Shown: piece by piece, positions 1 through 8,772 of the stretch | How the letters are laid out: each line of letters starts with the position of its first letter | How positions within the stretch are numbered: position 1 is the first letter of the stretch | NCBI GenBank assembly: GCA_937890525.1 | Contig: CALADI010000008.1 | Coordinates: 1-63,363, forward strand | DNA: 63,363 nucleotides | Reading direction: 5' to 3' | Origin: an uncultured Clostridia bacterium | GTDB taxonomy: Bacteria; Bacillota; Clostridia; Oscillospirales; Oscillospiraceae | Program-made: the position numbers and the translations under genes | The notes under the pieces: generated by a model | The model's database searches: none | Told to the model about the DNA's origin: nothing | What the model saw: the letters and a program-made list of their open reading frames with translations, nothing else

Positions 1-48
1 GACCCCATGCTTGTAAGGCATGTGCTCTCCCAGCTGAGCTATGCTCCC
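1..48 (-). tRNA. tRNA-Val (anticodon TAC), 3' part cut by window edge
   Basis: Read on the minus strand the sequence begins GGGAGCATAGCTCAGC, giving acceptor strand GGGAGCA and a D arm GCTC...GAGC. The anticodon stem CATGC/GCATG closes the 7-base loop CTTACAA, so the anticodon is TAC and the tRNA reads GUA valine codons. The T arm and 3' acceptor strand lie beyond position 1. A consensus promoter sits just upstream. Confidence 0.93.
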
Positions 49-88
49 AAGTCTCGCCGTCGAGGTGCTGACCTCAGCGACATGACAC

Positions 89-117
89 ATTATACCTGTT
101 GTTCCCCATTTTGTCAA
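89..117 (-). promoter_or_regulatory. Promoter of the tRNA-Val gene
   Basis: Minus-strand -35 TTGACA (112-117) and -10 TATAAT (89-94) are separated by 17 bp. Both hexamers match the sigma-A consensus exactly, as expected for a stable RNA gene. The predicted start lies about 30 nt before the tRNA. Other tRNA genes may follow beyond the window edge. Confidence 0.88.
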
Positions 118-192
118 GCACTTTTTTGAATTTTTTTATTCAAATTTTAGCGCTTGAAAAATCCACGAAATCTTTGAGTTAAATCAGATATT

Positions 193-1071
193 TTAAACTT
201 TCTGAATCAATTCCGCAATATCCGCCGGAGTGAATGTATATACCGTATCACAGAACTGGCACTCCACCGGGAAGGGCTTCCCCTCCTCCATGATCTCGGT
301 CAACTCGCCTTTTCCTAAGCTGATCAAGGCAGCTTCTACCCGCTCTCTGGAGCAGTAACACTTGTAGGCGACCTCAGTAGTTTCCATAAACACCACACCC
401 AGATCACCGCATACCTGACCCAAGATCTCCTCAGGGGTCATCCCCTGCTCCAGCATGGGAGTGACCGCACCGGCACGGCGGATGCCCTGTTCCAGCTTGT
501 CGATGACTTCTTCCGAAGCACCGGGGAGAAGCTGCAGGATATACCCGCCGGAAACCTTTACGCTCTGATCCCGGTCCACCAGTACACCCAAGGCACAGGC
601 GGTGGCTGTCTGCTCGCTCTGGGCAAAATAGGCGGTCACATCATCGCCGATCTCGCCGGATACCAGTTCCACAGAACCTACATAGGGTTCCTTCATCTGC
701 AGGTCCCGGATCACCGTCAGCGTGCCGTCGGTACCTACGGTAGCGCCCACATCCAACTTGCCAGGGCATTTCTCCACCAGCGGCACCGTGGGATTGGTCA
801 CATAGCCCCGAACATTCCCCTGAGCGTCGGACACACACACGATGGTGCCCACAGGACCGCCGCCCTTGATTTGCAGTGTCATGGATCCATCTTCCACCTT
901 CTGCATATTGCCCATCATGGAAGCCGCCGTCAGCGCCCGTCCAAAGGCCGCTGTGGCGTTAGCAGTCGTGCCATGGATCTGTGCTGCTCTGCGAACCATC
1001 TCAGTAGAGCGAATGGCTGTCACCTTTACTGCGCCATCCATGGTCATGCCACGAACGATATAGTCACTCAT
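193..1071 (-). CDS. hslO: Hsp33 redox-regulated chaperone
   Basis: This 292-residue protein is a full-length cytoplasmic Hsp33, a holdase chaperone activated by oxidative unfolding. The C-terminal zinc switch is intact: a CxC at Cys238/Cys240 and a CxxC at Cys271/Cys274. The N-terminal part has the usual GGGPVGTI-type substrate-binding core. Its ATG overlaps the stop of the upstream methyltransferase gene by four bases (ATGA), so the two are translationally coupled. The only hairpin I see after the stop is AT-rich and weak, and the tRNA-Val promoter follows at once. In an anaerobe the protein would serve oxygen or hypochlorite stress; that role is inferred from the family. Confidence 0.95.
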   Translation of the reverse strand: MSDYIVRGMTMDGAVKVTAIRSTEMVRRAAQIHGTTANATAAFGRALTAASMMGNMQKVEDGSMTLQIKGGGPVGTIVCVSDAQGNVRGYVTNPTVPLVEKCPGKLDVGATVGTDGTLTVIRDLQMKEPYVGSVELVSGEIGDDVTAYFAQSEQTATACALGVLVDRDQSVKVSGGYILQLLPGASEEVIDKLEQGIRRAGAVTPMLEQGMTPEEILGQVCGDLGVVFMETTEVAYKCYCSRERVEAALISLGKGELTEIMEEGKPFPVECQFCDTVYTFTPADIAELIQKV

Positions 1072-1817
1072 TTGATCTTACCCTTTCTTGCTTTCAAATA
1101 GATTCGCTGTTCTCCGTCACGGGGAGGTTCAAGAAGCCCGTCAGCAAAAACCTCCACCGAGGTGAAGCCCGCCTGTTTCAGATATCCTACAAGCTGCTCA
1201 GCGGAATAGGCATACTCTTGATGTTCTTCGAAGGATCTTCGCCAGAGTTCTCCATCTCTCTGAAACAGATCCATCCCGTAGGAGCAGATATTGGTCTGCG
1301 GATCGAATTCTCCCCGCCAGACGCAGTATACGCCCTCATCCTCGTCCAGAAACACCTGCCCGTCCATGGAACGAAGTTTTTCCGGCGTGTTTACATCAAA
1401 AATGAAGATACCGCCGGGATTCAAGCATTTATAAACACGGGATATGGCTTCGGCGCATTGGGACGGCTCCAGAATATAGTCCAAGCTGTCCAGATAGCAC
1501 ACCGCCATATCCACCCCTCGGGGCAGCCACAGCTTCTGGAGACTCTGGTGGACAAACATCGGGGGGCGTTCCAAACCGGCGCATTTGTCATAGGCCTGCA
1601 TCAGCATTTCCTCAGAAAGATCCACCCCCGTCACCTGATAGCCCATCCGGGCAAGCAATCTTGTGGTCGAGCCGGTACCGCAGGCCAGATCTACAACGGT
1701 ACGGGGAGTCACGCCCTCCCGCTCCAAAATACGATGGGTAAAGGCGATCACCGCTTCATAGTCCACATCATAGGTCAGCCGGTCATAGGACTGAGCCAAC
1801 GCTCCATAGGCATTCAT
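1068..1817 (-). CDS. Class I SAM-dependent methyltransferase
   Basis: The 249-residue protein has a Rossmann methyltransferase fold with motif I DLACGTGSTT near residue 47 and the acidic motif GVDLSEEM about 20 residues later. No substrate-specific signature is visible, so the target is unknown. It resembles the small-molecule or tRNA-modifying methyltransferases often annotated only as SAM-dependent methyltransferase. The ATG at 1817 is chosen because AGGAGGGG lies seven bases upstream; a longer open frame to 1850 would run into the ftsZ terminator. The gene overlaps hslO by four bases and probably forms a two-gene operon with it. Confidence 0.85.
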   Translation of the reverse strand: MNAYGALAQSYDRLTYDVDYEAVIAFTHRILEREGVTPRTVVDLACGTGSTTRLLARMGYQVTGVDLSEEMLMQAYDKCAGLERPPMFVHQSLQKLWLPRGVDMAVCYLDSLDYILEPSQCAEAISRVYKCLNPGGIFIFDVNTPEKLRSMDGQVFLDEDEGVYCVWRGEFDPQTNICSYGMDLFQRDGELWRRSFEEHQEYAYSAEQLVGYLKQAGFTSVEVFADGLLEPPRDGEQRIYLKARKGKIK

Positions 1818-1835
1818 TGTGCCCCTCCTTTTCAT

Positions 1836-1868
1836 CGAAAAGCACCCCATGCCTTGACATGGGGTGCT
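1836..1868 (-). terminator. Intrinsic terminator of ftsZ
   Basis: Minus-strand hairpin with stem AGCACCCCATG / CATGGGGTGCT (11 bp, 6-nt loop), followed on the minus strand by TTTTC. It lies 17 bases after the ftsZ stop and just before the Shine-Dalgarno of the methyltransferase gene, so it closes the division cluster. Confidence 0.85.
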
Positions 1869-1884
1869 GCGGTTTCATTTGAAA

Positions 1885-2961
1885 TCAACGGCCGAAGATC
1901 TTGAAGATCTCGTCGATATCGCTGATGTCAGAGGTCTTGGCAGCGGTACCGGCTGCGGGAGCAACAGTCTTGCCGGCAGACTCCTTCACCACGGTATTGC
2001 CGTCGTCCGCCTGCTCAAAGCCGGTGGCGATAACGGTCACGCGCATCTCATCTTCGTACAGGTCAGAAGAAGTCGCACCGAAGATGATGTTGGCGTCGGG
2101 ATTGGCAGCCTCCTGCACGATACCGGCAGCAGTCTCCACATCGTCCAGAGTCAGCTCGGAAGAGCCGGTGACATTCACCAGGACGCCGGTAGCGCCGTTG
2201 ATGGAAGTCTCCAGCAGGGGGCTGGAAACGGCGGCCAGAGCTGCCTGCTCTGCCTTCTCACGGCCGGAAGCGGTGCCCACGCCCATGTGTGCACGGCCGG
2301 CATCCTTCATGACAGCGGATACATCAGCAAAGTCCAGATTGATGATGACTCTGTCGGAATAACCCACCAACTCGGAAATGGAAGTGACGGCCTGCTTCAG
2401 CACATCGTCAGCAATGCCGAATGCATTGGCGAAAGTGATCTTCTGCTCGGTCACATACTTCAGACGGTCGTTGGGAATGATGATCAGGGAGTCCACGCGC
2501 TCGCTGAGTTCAGCGATACCGGCCTCAGCCTGACGCATACGGTTGGCACCCTCGAACTTGAAGGGCTTGGTCACAACACCCACGGTCAGAATGCCTGCCT
2601 CGTGTGCCAGATCCGCAACAATGGGAGCTGCGCCGGTGCCGGTGCCGCCGCCCATGCCGGCGGTGATAAAGACCATGTCGGTGTCTTCCAGAACTTTGGC
2701 AATGGCAGCTCTGGACTCCTCTGCGGACTTACGACCGATCTCAGGCTTGGAGCCGGCACCCATACCGCCGGTCAGCTTCTCGCCGATCTGCAGCTTGTTG
2801 TCACAGTTGGACTTGTTGAGATCCTGCTTATCGGTGTTCACCACCACAAAATCAACGCCGCCCACACCGGACTCAATCATACGGTTGATAACATTGTTGC
2901 CGGCGCCGCCGACACCAATGACCTTGATTTTAACTACTCTTTCCTGAAAAGTCTCAGTCAT
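1885..2961 (-). CDS. ftsZ: Cell division protein FtsZ
   Basis: FtsZ is the tubulin-like GTPase that forms the Z ring. The 358-residue protein has the G-box GVGGAGNNV, the tubulin signature GMGGGTGTG at about residues 102-110, and the T7 region NLDFAD. After the globular domain the linker is short and alanine-rich, and the protein ends DIDEIFKIFGR. This is unlike the usual proline-containing tail peptide that binds FtsA and SepF. The ATG at 2961 is preferred because AGGAGG lies nine bases upstream; the ATG at 2970 abuts the Shine-Dalgarno. It has its own promoter and terminator. No ftsA is adjacent. Confidence 0.97.
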   Translation of the reverse strand: MTETFQERVVKIKVIGVGGAGNNVINRMIESGVGGVDFVVVNTDKQDLNKSNCDNKLQIGEKLTGGMGAGSKPEIGRKSAEESRAAIAKVLEDTDMVFITAGMGGGTGTGAAPIVADLAHEAGILTVGVVTKPFKFEGANRMRQAEAGIAELSERVDSLIIIPNDRLKYVTEQKITFANAFGIADDVLKQAVTSISELVGYSDRVIINLDFADVSAVMKDAGRAHMGVGTASGREKAEQAALAAVSSPLLETSINGATGVLVNVTGSSELTLDDVETAAGIVQEAANPDANIIFGATSSDLYEDEMRVTVIATGFEQADDGNTVVKESAGKTVAPAAGTAAKTSDISDIDEIFKIFGR

Positions 2962-3025
2962 AAAAAACATCCTCCTATGTATACTCGCAAATCAGTGCGT
3001 CACAATACTGCATTTATACCTGTTT

Positions 3026-3054
3026 ATTCTATCGTGAAATGCCGCTGAGGTCAA
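3026..3054 (-). promoter_or_regulatory. ftsZ promoter
   Basis: Minus-strand -35 TTGACC (3049-3054) and -10 TAGAAT (3026-3031) are 17 bp apart, in the 140-base gap between divIB and ftsZ. The predicted leader is about 60 nt. This lets ftsZ be expressed independently of the upstream cell-wall genes. Confidence 0.8.
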
Positions 3055-3101
3055 TAGAGAAAACACAATTTTCTGAAAGAATTTGTTGGGATTTGTATCC
3101 A

Positions 3102-4166
3102 TCACGCCGTGGGAGTGAAGATTGCCTCTTCCCCAAGAGCAAAGGATACATCCAATTCTCCCGCTTCATTGGCAGGGAGCTGGCGGATCGCCTGAGCCAT
3201 ATAGCCGATTTTGTACTCCAGCCGCTCCGTTGTCCCCAACCGTGCCCGAATCCGATCCCCGTACTGGATACTCAGATCGGAGAGGTTCTCCACATGGATG
3301 GCTGTCACCTGCCCGAATGCTTCGCTCTGTTCCAGATACCGGGTGATGGCAAGCGCCGTCTCCATCCGGTCTTCCTGTGATGCAGGAGGTGACTGGGGCT
3401 GCGCAGCCGGCTGGGTTGTCTCCTGTTCCGGCTGATCCTCTTGAGTCTCTTCCGGTGCTTCTGTCTCTGCAGCCTCCTCTTCGGTCGGAGGTTCTGTGGC
3501 CGGAACCTGCTCCGACGACCCCCGAAGCATCTGCCCCACCTGAGGGGACTCCGCCTTGACCCCTGCGATCACAGGGTGGTCAGCCGCGGCTGTTCCGTCC
3601 ACCTCTTCTACCACCCGTCCGTCGGAGGTAGTGAGCCACCAGCTGCCGTCGGTGGCTTCCACGGCGTATGTGACTTTCAGTTCGGTGATCTCGATATTCA
3701 CCGTCCCCGGCAGATCGATGCTGATCTTCGCCTGATCCACATAGGGCAGTTTGGACACGATCCGCCCCGCCAGCTTCGCCCGGTTTACCCCCAGAAGAGA
3801 ATCTCCCTCCTGTACACCGGAAGCCTCACGCACCGCCCATGGGGAATACTTCACCGCTCCCGCTACCTGCACAGTATCCACCCGCAAAAATAGCGACAGC
3901 GCAAATACGGCAGCCACCGCCACAGCAGCCACGCTGACCAATTTCAGCAGAAACCTTCCCTTTCGGAAAGGTTTTGGCATGGTGTAGACCACATCCGGGA
4001 TATCCTCTCTAGGCGGGCGCACCGCCCGTCTTGTCCCGGTCTGGGATGCCGCTCGTTTGGCCGGCGCAGGACGGCGCCGGGTCTGCTGCTTCCCGGCTGA
4101 TGGGGATCTTCTGTCCCGTTCCGGCCTTCTTTTCGGGTTCGCCGGTCTTTTTTCTCTCGTATCCAT
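3102..4166 (-). CDS. divIB: Cell division protein DivIB/FtsQ
   Basis: DivIB/FtsQ is a bitopic septal protein that scaffolds the late divisome. The 354-residue protein has a highly basic, proline-rich cytoplasmic N-terminus of about 75 residues. One membrane helix follows (FLLKLVSVAAVAVAAVFALS), then an extracytoplasmic POTRA domain beginning VDTVQVAGAVKYSP. A long Glu/Pro/Thr/Gln-rich segment (TEEEAAETEAPEETQ and following) interrupts the extracellular part and looks disordered. The ATG at 4166 has AAGGAGGT just upstream, ten bases after the murA stop, so it is read from the murA transcript. Family assignment rests on topology, POTRA and position. Confidence 0.88.
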   Translation of the reverse strand: MDTREKRPANPKRRPERDRRSPSAGKQQTRRRPAPAKRAASQTGTRRAVRPPREDIPDVVYTMPKPFRKGRFLLKLVSVAAVAVAAVFALSLFLRVDTVQVAGAVKYSPWAVREASGVQEGDSLLGVNRAKLAGRIVSKLPYVDQAKISIDLPGTVNIEITELKVTYAVEATDGSWWLTTSDGRVVEEVDGTAAADHPVIAGVKAESPQVGQMLRGSSEQVPATEPPTEEEAAETEAPEETQEDQPEQETTQPAAQPQSPPASQEDRMETALAITRYLEQSEAFGQVTAIHVENLSDLSIQYGDRIRARLGTTERLEYKIGYMAQAIRQLPANEAGELDVSFALGEEAIFTPTA

Positions 4167-4176
4167 ATGTACCTCC

Positions 4177-5418
4177 TTAGGCCTGACGGATCCGCGCGCC
4201 CAAGGCTCGCAATTTCCCGGCAAAATCCTCATAGCCCCGCAAAATATGCGAAAGCCCAAATATCTCTGTTTCCCCACAGGCGCTGAGCGCAGCAATGGTC
4301 AATGCTGCTCCGCCCCGCAGATCCGGCGCGGTGACTGCCGCGCCATGGAGCGGATGCCCTCCATAGATCCGCACCTGTCCACTGTCCATCTCGATCCGGG
4401 CGCCCATGGCTCGAAACCCGGAAATGTGGTTCATCCGTTGGGGAAACACCGTTTCCCGCAGGACGGTAGTCCCCGACGCCCGGAGCATCGCCGCCATCAC
4501 CGGGGCTTGGGCATCCGTAGGAAATCCGGGATATGGTGCGGTGACGATGACCCCGTGAGGGGCGGTCAATTCTCCGCCATGGATGGCAACGGCACCTTGC
4601 TGGGATATTATGTCACAGCCCGCTTGGGCAAGGACATCCAATACCGGGCGTATCTGCTCCGTATCAGCCCCGTTCAGCACCACATCGCCGCCGGTGGCGG
4701 CTGCGGCGCAGGCAAAGGTGGCTGCCTCCATCCGATCCGGGATCACTTTCATCTCCGCTCCCGAGGGCATTCCGCCGGATATCTGAATGACGGGTGTTCC
4801 GTCCCCCCGGATCCGGCAGTCCCCCAATCGAAGGAAGTCGCACAGGCAGACGATCTCCGGCTCCATGGCCGCATTGTGTATCGTCGTGACCCCGCTGGCA
4901 CCCAGCGCCGCAAGGATCAGATTTTCCGTAGCCCCAACGCTGGGATAGGGCAGCGTCAGCTCTGTCCCAGCGAGCTCCCCGGTGAGCACCGATGGATCTT
5001 GAGGATCCGGCACAGCGCCCAGAGTTTGCAGACCACGGACATGGTAGTCCACCGGGCGATCCCCCAGCACACAGCCGCCGGGGCGGATCAGACGGCACCT
5101 GCCCATACGGGCCAGCAGCGCTCCGGTAAACAGTACCGACGCCCGCATCCGATCCATCAGCGCCGCCGGGATCTGCCAACGGCAGATCAGTCTTGGGTCC
5201 ACGGTCAGGCATCTGCCGTCCCACCAAGTCTTGGCGCCAAGATACTCCAATATCTCCACTGCCGCATCCACATCCGTCAACTTAGGACAGTTGCAGATCC
5301 GACACGGCTCCTGAAACAATACCGTTGCGGCCAGCATGGGGAGCACCGCGTTCTTGCTCCCGGAGATCTTCACCTCCCCGGACAAGCGCCTTCCCCCATC
5401 AACCATCAGCGACTGCAA
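4177..5418 (-). CDS. murA: UDP-N-acetylglucosamine 1-carboxyvinyltransferase MurA
   Basis: MurA transfers enolpyruvate from PEP to UDP-GlcNAc, the first committed step of peptidoglycan synthesis. The 413-residue protein has the N-terminal GSKNAVLPML motif with its Lys-Asn pair and the active-site loop PGGCVLGDRPVD, whose Cys is the fosfomycin target. The start is TTG at 5418: GGGGGG lies seven bases upstream, while the next in-frame ATG (5406) is too far from it. The gene occupies the place where murB is often found in Gram-positive division clusters. A 47-base gap holding a perfect inverted repeat separates it from murG. Confidence 0.93.
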   Translation of the reverse strand: MQSLMVDGGRRLSGEVKISGSKNAVLPMLAATVLFQEPCRICNCPKLTDVDAAVEILEYLGAKTWWDGRCLTVDPRLICRWQIPAALMDRMRASVLFTGALLARMGRCRLIRPGGCVLGDRPVDYHVRGLQTLGAVPDPQDPSVLTGELAGTELTLPYPSVGATENLILAALGASGVTTIHNAAMEPEIVCLCDFLRLGDCRIRGDGTPVIQISGGMPSGAEMKVIPDRMEAATFACAAAATGGDVVLNGADTEQIRPVLDVLAQAGCDIISQQGAVAIHGGELTAPHGVIVTAPYPGFPTDAQAPVMAAMLRASGTTVLRETVFPQRMNHISGFRAMGARIEMDSGQVRIYGGHPLHGAAVTAPDLRGGAALTIAALSACGETEIFGLSHILRGYEDFAGKLRALGARIRQA

Positions 5419-5434
5419 TCCATCGCCCCCCTGT

Positions 5435-5457
5435 CATAGAATGTATCCCATTCTATG
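5435..5457. promoter_or_regulatory. Perfect 9-5-9 inverted repeat between murG and murA
   Basis: CATAGAATG - TATCC - CATTCTATG is a perfect inverted repeat in the 47-base gap between murG and murA. It is too AT-rich and lacks the T-run for an intrinsic terminator. It could be an operator or an RNA hairpin shielding the GGGGGG Shine-Dalgarno of murA. Function is not established. Confidence 0.5.
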
Positions 5458-5465
5458 CAAGCGGA

Positions 5466-6590
5466 TCATTTGCGTGCCAGTTTTACAATGGTGTCGCAAA
5501 TCTGCTCGGCGGAATTGGGGATCGCTCCTGCAAGCAGCGCCTGCCGCATCCGCTCCCATCGGGGGCGGTCGGACAGCAGCGCCTTAGTCTCATCGAACAG
5601 CCTTTGCCCGGTACACTCCGACTCCAGGATCACCGCACAGCCGCCCCGCCCTTCCAAGATCCGGGCATTCTTCTCTTGATGATTGTCCGTCACATTGGGA
5701 GACGGGATCAGGATACAGGGGATTCCCGCCGCGGCGATCTCATTGCAGCTGGAAGAACCGGCTCTGCTGATGATCAGATCCGCCGCCGCCATCAACTGGG
5801 GCATATTATAAATATACTCTCTCATGTCAAGTCCGTCGCAATGTTCCAGATCCACGCCCTTTTCTTTCACCAGATCCGGCATCCACCGCCAGCCGAAAGA
5901 TCCTGTGGCATGGATGTGTTGGAACGGGATCCCTTCGTCCACCTCCAGCTTCAGAAAATCTGCAATTTTCTTGTTCATCTCTCTGGCTCCCAGAGAGCCA
6001 AAGGCCGAGATGACCAAAGGTCTTTCATCCAATCCCAGTTCCCTGCGGGAAGACTTGCGGTCGCTGTAAATAAACTCACGGCGCACCGGCATACCCACCG
6101 TGCGGACTTTCTCCGGGTGCTTGTAGCCCTTAGCACTCTCGGCAAAAGTGACTAAAATCTGATCCACCCGGTCTGCCACCAGACGGGTGGCAAGCCCCGG
6201 GACTGCATTGGCCTCGTGAACGCAGGTGGGGATTCCCATCCGGGTGCCCATATACAGCGCCGGGAAACTGGCATAGCCGCCGGTTCCCAAGATCACATCC
6301 GGCTGAAAGGACTCGATCAGCTTCTTGCTCTTCTTCAGAGCGCTGACCACATATCCCACGCCTTTTACATTATGGATGATGGCCTTGGGAGACAATCCCC
6401 GCCGCAGGCTGGAACAGGGCAGCGCTTCGATCTTGTATCCCGCCTTGGGGACAAGATCCTCCTCCATGCCGCCCTCACCGCCGACAAACAGGATATTGCT
6501 GTCGGGGTAGCGCTCCCGCAATATATTGGCCACAGCGATCCCCGGATTGATGTGTCCCCCGGTGCCGCCGCAGGTAAATATCACATTCAT
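5466..6590 (-). CDS. murG: MurG N-acetylglucosaminyltransferase (lipid II synthase)
   Basis: MurG adds GlcNAc to lipid I at the cytoplasmic membrane face, making lipid II. The 374-residue protein begins with the glycine-rich donor-site loop FTCGGTGGHINPG and has the GSLGA loop and the GT-B C-terminal motif ISRAGSSSCNEIAAAGIPCILIP. The longer open frame up to 6875 is a shadow of ftsW. The ATG at 6590 has AGGAGGA upstream and overlaps the ftsW stop by four bases. Coupling to ftsW places the lipid II synthase and a SEDS glycosyltransferase in one translation unit. Confidence 0.95.
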   Translation of the reverse strand: MNVIFTCGGTGGHINPGIAVANILRERYPDSNILFVGGEGGMEEDLVPKAGYKIEALPCSSLRRGLSPKAIIHNVKGVGYVVSALKKSKKLIESFQPDVILGTGGYASFPALYMGTRMGIPTCVHEANAVPGLATRLVADRVDQILVTFAESAKGYKHPEKVRTVGMPVRREFIYSDRKSSRRELGLDERPLVISAFGSLGAREMNKKIADFLKLEVDEGIPFQHIHATGSFGWRWMPDLVKEKGVDLEHCDGLDMREYIYNMPQLMAAADLIISRAGSSSCNEIAAAGIPCILIPSPNVTDNHQEKNARILEGRGGCAVILESECTGQRLFDETKALLSDRPRWERMRQALLAGAIPNSAEQICDTIVKLARK

Positions 6591-7750
6591 AGATCTTCCT
6601 CCTGTTTTCTTGCCCCATGGATCTGGCGGGAGACGCTGAGGATCACCCCCATCTCCCCCAGATTCACCGCCAGCGCCGTTCCGCCGTAAGAGAAGAACGG
6701 AAGGGCGATGCCGGTAGACGGCAGAATATTGGTCACCACGCACAGATTCAAGATCGCCTGCACTGCGATGAGCGTGGTGAGTCCCGCCGCCAGCATGGAA
6801 GAAAACCGGTCGGCGGCGTGCAGCGCAATATGGTATCCCCGCAGGATCAGCAGAGCAAACAGAGCAATGACGCACACCGCTCCCACCAGCCCCAGTTCCT
6901 CGCAGATGATGGCAAAAATATAATCGTTATACTGAAAAGGCAGATACAGATACTTCTGCCTGCTCTTCCCAAATCCCAGTCCAAACACACCGCCGGAGCC
7001 GATGGCATACAGCGATTGCAGGATCTGGTAGCCCGTATCGCTGGGATCCGCCTCCGGATGGAGCCATGCCGTGACTCGGTCGCCGGCGTAGCCCATCAGG
7101 CTGACATACACCGCCGCAAGCAGCACCGCTCCGGCGGCGCCCATCAGCAGATAGCGGGGCTTGGTCCCGGAAATGAACATCATGATCACCGCCACCGTGC
7201 CCATCAGCACGATGGCAGACAGGTGCTTCTCCAATGCCAAAGGAACCAAAATTCCAAGGATCGCCAATCCGTAGCCCAGCACGCCCCGGCGAAATTCCGC
7301 AGCTCTCGCGCCGAACCCCCGGCTGAGCCGGGCGATGGTCACGATCATGGCAAACTTGGCAATCTCTGATGGCTGGAACTGGATGCCGGCAATGCTGATC
7401 CACCGCTTGGCACCGTTGGCAGACTGTCCCGCCACCAGCACCAGCAGAAGAAGGGCAATGGAGATCCCGTAGACCCAGTAGGCGTATCTGTGCCAAAATG
7501 CCGGGGAGATCCTGCTGAATGCGAACATACAGACCAGCCCCAGCACGGCGCAGATCGCCTGCTTTTGCAGGTATTTTGTGGACACGGTATAGCCCGTATC
7601 GAATCGGCTCTGGGCAGAACTTGCCGAGTAAAGCATCAACAGCCCCAGCCCCAGAAGCAACAGCACCGTGGTCAGAAAAATGGGATCTGACCCTCTTGTC
7701 CGCCGGATCACGGCGGGGTTCTCATTGGCATAGGAAGCAGATGTTCCCAA
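6587..7750 (-). CDS. ftsW: SEDS peptidoglycan glycosyltransferase FtsW/SpoVE
   Basis: SEDS proteins polymerise lipid II into glycan strands together with a partner class B PBP. The 387-residue protein has about ten membrane segments and the hallmarks GAKRWISIAGIQFQPSEIAKF and FFSYGGTALAVNLGEMGVI near the C-terminus. Its position between mraY and murG is that of ftsW/spoVE. Sequence alone does not separate vegetative FtsW from sporulation SpoVE. The start is TTG at 7750 with GGAG nine bases upstream; no in-frame ATG fits better. The expected murD between mraY and this gene is missing. Confidence 0.92.
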   Translation of the reverse strand: MGTSASYANENPAVIRRTRGSDPIFLTTVLLLLGLGLLMLYSASSAQSRFDTGYTVSTKYLQKQAICAVLGLVCMFAFSRISPAFWHRYAYWVYGISIALLLLVLVAGQSANGAKRWISIAGIQFQPSEIAKFAMIVTIARLSRGFGARAAEFRRGVLGYGLAILGILVPLALEKHLSAIVLMGTVAVIMMFISGTKPRYLLMGAAGAVLLAAVYVSLMGYAGDRVTAWLHPEADPSDTGYQILQSLYAIGSGGVFGLGFGKSRQKYLYLPFQYNDYIFAIICEELGLVGAVCVIALFALLILRGYHIALHAADRFSSMLAAGLTTLIAVQAILNLCVVTNILPSTGIALPFFSYGGTALAVNLGEMGVILSVSRQIHGARKQEEDL

Positions 7751-7773
7751 TGCCCAACGCTCCTTTCAGAGTC

Positions 7774-8754
7774 TTAGAAAAATCCCTTCACGCCGATCCA
7801 CGCCAGAACGCACATAACAATGGTGATGGAAGCGAAGGTGAACACGATCCGCTCCTCGCTCCAGCCGCACTTTTCAAAGTGATGGTGGATGGGCGCCATT
7901 TTGAACAAACGCTTGCCGTGGGTCAGCTTGAAGTATCCCACCTGCAAGATCACCGAAACCGTCTCGATGATGTAGATCAATCCCACAAGGATCAGCACCA
8001 AGGGCATATCCAGCGCAAACGCCATGGCGCAGACCGCCCCGCCCAGAAACAGCGAGCCGGTATCTCCCATAAAGACTTTTGCAGGCTTGAAGTTGTAGAC
8101 CAAAAAGCCCGCCAGACCGCCCACCAGCGCCGCAGGGAACAGCGCAAGGGTATAGCGCTCCATCGCCACCGCCGCAGCTGTGAAGAACACCATCACCGGC
8201 AATGTCACAGAGCTGGCAAGTCCGTCCAAACCGTCGGTCAGATTGACTGCATTGACGCAGCCCACCATGACAAACATGGCAAAGAAGATGAACACCAGCG
8301 GGTGCATATGCCATGTCACATTGAAGAAGGGAACATAGATCGTCGCAGACATGATCCCCTCCTTATAGAGAATATACAGGAAGATGGCAGAAACCGCAAG
8401 CTGCAGGCAAGCCTTCTGAATGGAGGTCAAGCCGAGATTGCGCTTATACTTCACCTTAAAAAAGTCATCTAAAAAACCCACCAAGCCAAAGCACAGGCTC
8501 AGCAGCAGCACATAAACAGGAGAAAAATCTCCCTTGGAAATACCGGAAAATCCGAACACCAGACACAGCAGTGAAGCCCCGATGAAGGCAAGCCCTCCCA
8601 TGGTGGGAGTCCCCGCCTTGGAATTGTGCCATGTAGGGCCATCCTCCCGGATCGCCTGCCCCGCCTTCAGCGCCCGCAAGGCAGGAATCAGGATCTTGCC
8701 CAGAATCAGACTCAGCAAAAACGCTGAGATAATGGTAAGTATGATCGTATTCAT
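7774..8754 (-). CDS. mraY: Phospho-MurNAc-pentapeptide transferase MraY
   Basis: MraY moves phospho-MurNAc-pentapeptide from UDP to undecaprenyl phosphate, making lipid I. The 326-residue polytopic protein has the conserved cytoplasmic loops GPTWHNSKAGTPTMGG, LGLVGFLDDFFK-type (LVGFLDDFFKV), NAVNLTDGLDGLA and the C-terminal HHHFEKCGWSE histidine motif. The aspartates of the DD pair and of NLTDGLDG are present. It follows murF by 18 bases and precedes ftsW by 23, inside a single transcript. Confidence 0.97.
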   Translation of the reverse strand: MNTIILTIISAFLLSLILGKILIPALRALKAGQAIREDGPTWHNSKAGTPTMGGLAFIGASLLCLVFGFSGISKGDFSPVYVLLLSLCFGLVGFLDDFFKVKYKRNLGLTSIQKACLQLAVSAIFLYILYKEGIMSATIYVPFFNVTWHMHPLVFIFFAMFVMVGCVNAVNLTDGLDGLASSVTLPVMVFFTAAAVAMERYTLALFPAALVGGLAGFLVYNFKPAKVFMGDTGSLFLGGAVCAMAFALDMPLVLILVGLIYIIETVSVILQVGYFKLTHGKRLFKMAPIHHHFEKCGWSEERIVFTFASITIVMCVLAWIGVKGFF

Positions 8755-8772
8755 GGAACTGTCCTCCGTATT

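Noticed and set aside
6591..6875. N-terminal extension of murG
   Set aside because: The extra codons lie within ftsW in another frame; MurG starts at MNVIFTCGG with its own Shine-Dalgarno.
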